From NCBI GenBank assembly GCA_944322855.1, contig CALUQG010000001.1:171678-235677 (forward strand): a DNA stretch of 64,000 nt, written 5' to 3'. The notes under the pieces were generated by a model, which was given only the letters and a program-made list of their open reading frames with translations, was not told the DNA's origin and did not search any database. This document shows, one piece after another, positions 61,996 to 64,000 of the stretch. The DNA comes from Candidatus Gastranaerophilales bacterium. GTDB lineage: Bacteria; Cyanobacteriota; Vampirovibrionia; Gastranaerophilales; Gastranaerophilaceae. Each line of letters begins with the position of its first letter. Positions within the stretch are counted from its first letter, which is position 1. The position numbers and the translations under genes are program-made.

Positions 61996-62533
61996 TAAAA
62001 AATAAGCACCCGTCAGGGTGCTGTTTTTTTATGGAAGAAAGACAAAGAGGCTAAATAGCTACGATGATTTTCAGACTAAAGCACTCACACTAAAGCCTCG
62101 ATGCTATGACCCTTTACGAATGAAATGAGCATTAGGGTCATAGTACCTACCTGGCTCTCGCTCCATTTTTAAGATAACACCCGACAGGGTGTTTTTTAGT
62201 ATGTAGAGACAGACAGAGGCGAGAACTCAAGTAAAGTTCGAACGCGAGCGAGCGGAGGCTGCAGTGGCGGAAACGTTGAGTTTTCGACACGTAACGCCGT
62301 TTATTGCGAGCGAGCAAGACAGCCTCGTCTCTCGCTCCATAAAAAATAAGCACCCGTCAGGGTGCTGTTTTTTTATGGAAGAAAGACAAAGAGGCTAAAT
62401 AGCTACGATGATTTTCAGACTAAAGCACTCACACTAAAGCCTCGATGCTATGACCCTTTACGAATGAAATGAGCATTAGGGTCATAGTACCTACCTGGCT
62501 CTCGCTCCATAAAATCAAGAGCCGTAAAGGCTC
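61985..62533. repeat. Tandem array of tRNA-Gly 3'-end plus terminator units
   Basis: The tRNA end CTCTCGCTCCA recurs with last bases at 61995, 62165, 62339 and 62509, spacing 170, 174 and 170. Each copy is followed by its own intrinsic terminator (62005-62030; about 62174-62197; about 62349-62374; about 62518-62538). Units 1 and 3 are identical over 170 nt and include a CTATGACCCT...AGGGTCATAG hairpin; unit 2 differs but keeps the same plan and a longer 18-nt match to the tRNA (GCCTCGTCTCTCGCTCCA). No protein is encoded. Confidence 0.92.
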
Positions 62534-62539
62534 TTTTTT

Positions 62540-62913
62540 TATACATTTCTACCGTATTATACTTAAACAAAAATCAACCGTCTGGATCCAAAAAGGGACT
62601 GTTTAAGGGACTACTGGATTTTCGGTAGAGTGAGCAACGAAGTTGCGAAACTCGTAAGAGCATATAGTCCGGTTGAACGGCAATTTTGCGACAGCAAAAT
62701 TTTAGTGAAATTAAGGACTATGCGTACCCGAATAATCCAATTTGATAAATGTTGATATTACTGTGTTTTAGACATATCAGACAGTATTTGCTGCATTTAA
62801 TCAGTTTGAGTCTGTTTATTTAATAATTTCCCTATCGGATATGCAGACAATCCCGTATTTGCCTTGTGTAATGCTGTTTTTTAGGAGTGCTTTTATTGTA
62901 CTTGCGGTAAATG
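62540..62913. other. Non-coding boundary region with an extended inverted structure
   Basis: No gene. Between about 62627 and 62742 nested arms can be seen: TGGATT..CGG with CCG..AATCCA, GCATATAGTCC with GGACTATGC, GCAAC-GAA-GTTGC and AATTTTGC-GACA-GCAAAATT. It is a multi-branched fold that could be an RNA or a palindromic repeat. From 62760 onward the DNA is AT-rich and featureless. Confidence 0.4.
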
Positions 62914-63090
62914 TCATTCAACTTTCATTTCACATTTTTGTTTTGTATTATTCCAGTGACCACCATGGTCTATACATGCATCTTTATCGTCATTCCAATA
63001 ATTAATAAATGATATGATTAGTAAAATAAAAACTGTAATAATACAAAATATTATCGATAAGATTCCGAATAAAAATTTCTTTTCTTTCAT
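62914..63090 (-). CDS. 58-residue membrane protein with paired cysteines
   Basis: The ATG at 63090 overlaps the stop of the preceding gene (ATGA). One transmembrane helix (FGILSIIFCIITVFILLIISF) is followed by a short outer part DACIDHGGHWNNTKQKCE. The same ACID motif occurs at the end of the 137-residue neighbour (VDACIDSGICSEK), so the two are probably related. Cys spacing suggests a disulfide outside the membrane. Function unknown. Confidence 0.6.
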   Translation of the reverse strand: MKEKKFLFGILSIIFCIITVFILLIISFINYWNDDKDACIDHGGHWNNTKQKCEMKVE

Positions 63091-63500
63091 TTATATCTCT
63101 TCTCTGAACATATTCCGCTATCTATACAAGCGTCAACTTCAATTACATGTTTTATATAAGGCAGCATTTTAGGCATAAGCATAAAAATCATAAATAAAAT
63201 TACATAAATAAATTTTGCCTTTTTACTTGTTTTTGCAAAAACTATAAATAACAGTCCAACAAAAACAATACCAGCAGTTAATAAATAAAGAATCACTTGC
63301 CAATTAAGTTCAAAATTTAAAAAAATAATTGCAACACCTACCCAGATTACAAGGGAAAGAATTAAACAGAAAATGATTTTAAAAATAAAACCAATAACTT
63401 TTGTTAAAAGATAAAAACAAGATTTACCAAAATTTTTCAGGGATTCCTTCGGGTCTTTTGATAATATCTTTTGCCTCTTTGTCGGGATTTTCTTTTCCAA
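63087..63500 (-). CDS. Small multi-helix membrane protein
   Basis: Up to 137 residues. Three or four hydrophobic helices (IGFIFKIIFCLILSLVIWVG, VILYLLTAGIVFVGLLFIVF, FIYVILFMIFMLMPKMLPYI) and a C-terminal DACIDSGIC tail. The only start in range is a TTG at 63500, which overlaps the upstream gene by 77 nt, so the true start is uncertain. Codons are AT-rich like the rest of this operon. It could be the partner of the serum-amyloid-A-like protein; unknown function. Confidence 0.6.
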   Translation of the reverse strand: MEKKIPTKRQKILSKDPKESLKNFGKSCFYLLTKVIGFIFKIIFCLILSLVIWVGVAIIFLNFELNWQVILYLLTAGIVFVGLLFIVFAKTSKKAKFIYVILFMIFMLMPKMLPYIKHVIEVDACIDSGICSEKRYK

Positions 63501-63741
63501 GTTTTCGTCCTTTTCTGTTTGATTCTAAATCTTTAAGCCCATGCTCAAAAGCATCTTTTATTGATTGACCTTTAAATAATATTTCTTTAAAAAAATCAAG
63601 AATTTCTCTTATATAACCCAATAATAATGCAGTTGCTGCAGATATATCACCTAGTTGTGCTGCCTGATAATTTGCTTTTGTATGGTAATATTCATCAGCT
63701 CCATCAATGTAGTATCCAAGAGACTCTCTTAATGCTTTCAT
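63424..63741 (-). CDS. 105-residue protein resembling serum amyloid A
   Basis: From the ATG at 63741. The pattern GADEYYHTKANYQAAQLGD, then IREILDFF, then DLESNRKGRKLG and a final RPEGIPEKFW parallels vertebrate serum amyloid A ([50 protein letters not shown]) in order and spacing, and the length (about 104 in mature SAA) agrees. Similar domains occur, as I recall, at the ends of some bacterial Rhs-type proteins. No signal peptide. Coupled by ATGA to an upstream gene. Role unknown; toxin-like or carrier function is speculative. No search was run. Confidence 0.6.
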   Translation of the reverse strand: MKALRESLGYYIDGADEYYHTKANYQAAQLGDISAATALLLGYIREILDFFKEILFKGQSIKDAFEHGLKDLESNRKGRKLGKENPDKEAKDIIKRPEGIPEKFW

Positions 63742-64000
63742 ATCGTTATAATTTGATAAAATATATCAAGTGCGCCTTCAGCTTGTTTTAATATATCATG
63801 AATTTGTTGTAGGGTTTCACTTACTAATTGATTCAATTCATTTTCATGTTCGTCTAATTTGGCTATTTCTATAGAAGAAATGTAACCTTCATACTCTCTT
63901 ATATCTGCTAATATATCTTCTATTTTATTTTTCGTATTTTCAGCATCCTTTAATGTTTCATCAAATTTTTTAATAATATCAATACAATCACAAACTTCTT
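63738..64000 (-). CDS. Coiled-coil protein, partial (runs off right edge)
   Basis: The last 86 residues of an open frame entering from beyond 64000: CIDIIKKFDETLKDAENTKN, then LDEHENELNQLVSETLQQIHDILKQ and ALDIFYQIITI. It is helical, charged and heptad-like. Its TGA overlaps the ATG of the serum-amyloid-A-like gene, so they are translationally coupled. The arrangement resembles a small structural or secretion-linked protein before an effector, but that is a guess. Confidence 0.55.
   Translation of the reverse strand, partial: EVCDCIDIIKKFDETLKDAENTKNKIEDILADIREYEGYISSIEIAKLDEHENELNQLVSETLQQIHDILKQAEGALDIFYQIITI

Noticed and set aside
62147..62353. A 68-codon minus-strand frame in the tRNA-Gly array
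   Set aside because: It spans terminators and tRNA-end copies and has no ribosome-binding site.
57891..62533. CRISPR array
   Set aside because: Repeats are few, end in tRNA 3' sequence, and the intervening units are themselves repeated; no cas genes.

Overview
The window looks like a chromosomal segment of a low-GC, Gram-negative-type bacterium. The best guess is a non-photosynthetic relative of cyanobacteria (Vampirovibrionia/Melainabacteria, Gastranaerophilales-like). The grounds are: a short ribosomal protein S1 with four S1 domains, a MurE of meso-diaminopimelate type, TolC and heptosyltransferase-like genes that imply an outer membrane, flagellar genes, BioG/BioC-type biotin synthesis, and several lineage-style proteins carrying a short N-terminal (P/V)SFG motif. 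This placement is inference from remembered family traits; no search was run.

Layout. 1-2.9 kb: two overlapping WYL-type regulators and a DUF2229/HgdB-like gene on the minus strand. 3-5.5 kb: two NPSFG-type membrane proteins and a small ACT-like protein. 6-13 kb: secA, a large unknown membrane protein and an ADP-forming acyl-CoA synthetase. 13.5-24 kb: SWIM/SNF2 helicase, aroQ, a FliO-like membrane protein, a sugar-type solute-binding protein, rlmH-speE, a CoA-disulfide-reductase-like flavoprotein, a 57-residue zinc ribbon and a TIGR01212 radical SAM enzyme. 24.1-24.7 kb: a long hairpin-rich region with no gene. 24.7-29.9 kb: tolC, an unknown gene, rpsA and a repeat protein broken by a frameshift in a G-run. 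30-31 kb: a repeat island with two 381-bp tandem copies and a minus-strand small-RNA candidate. 31.5-34.8 kb: a GT9 glycosyltransferase and a fliJ-fliK-like-flgF/G cluster. 35-40.3 kb: glmS, rdgB, uppS and a TPR protein. 40.9-47.5 kb: gltX-bioG-bioC, rpsO, ftsI-murE. 47.5-56.9 kb: unusual alpha/beta hydrolases, a degenerate HD-GYP protein, a second repeat island, queE-dnaJ-like, bioF and a class III aminotransferase. 57-62.5 kb: a TPR protein, tRNA-Glu(CTC), a primary-type sigma factor, a CCA-adding enzyme and tRNA-Gly(GCC). 62.5-64 kb: an AT-rich accessory operon of small proteins.

Most genes are housekeeping (cell wall: glmS, uppS, ftsI, murE; translation: gltX, rpsO, rpsA, cca, rlmH; secretion: secA; cofactors: bioF/G/C, queE). 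Biotin genes lie in two separate operons.

The most notable signals are: (i) both tRNA genes are followed by tandem arrays that repeatedly regenerate the tRNA 3' end; (ii) a 105-residue protein in the right-hand operon resembles vertebrate serum amyloid A over its whole length; (iii) a compact minus-strand RNA candidate presents an unpaired CCUCCUCC between a GNRA hairpin and a terminator; (iv) two non-coding repeat islands about 20 kb apart share palindromes and a MITE-like end.
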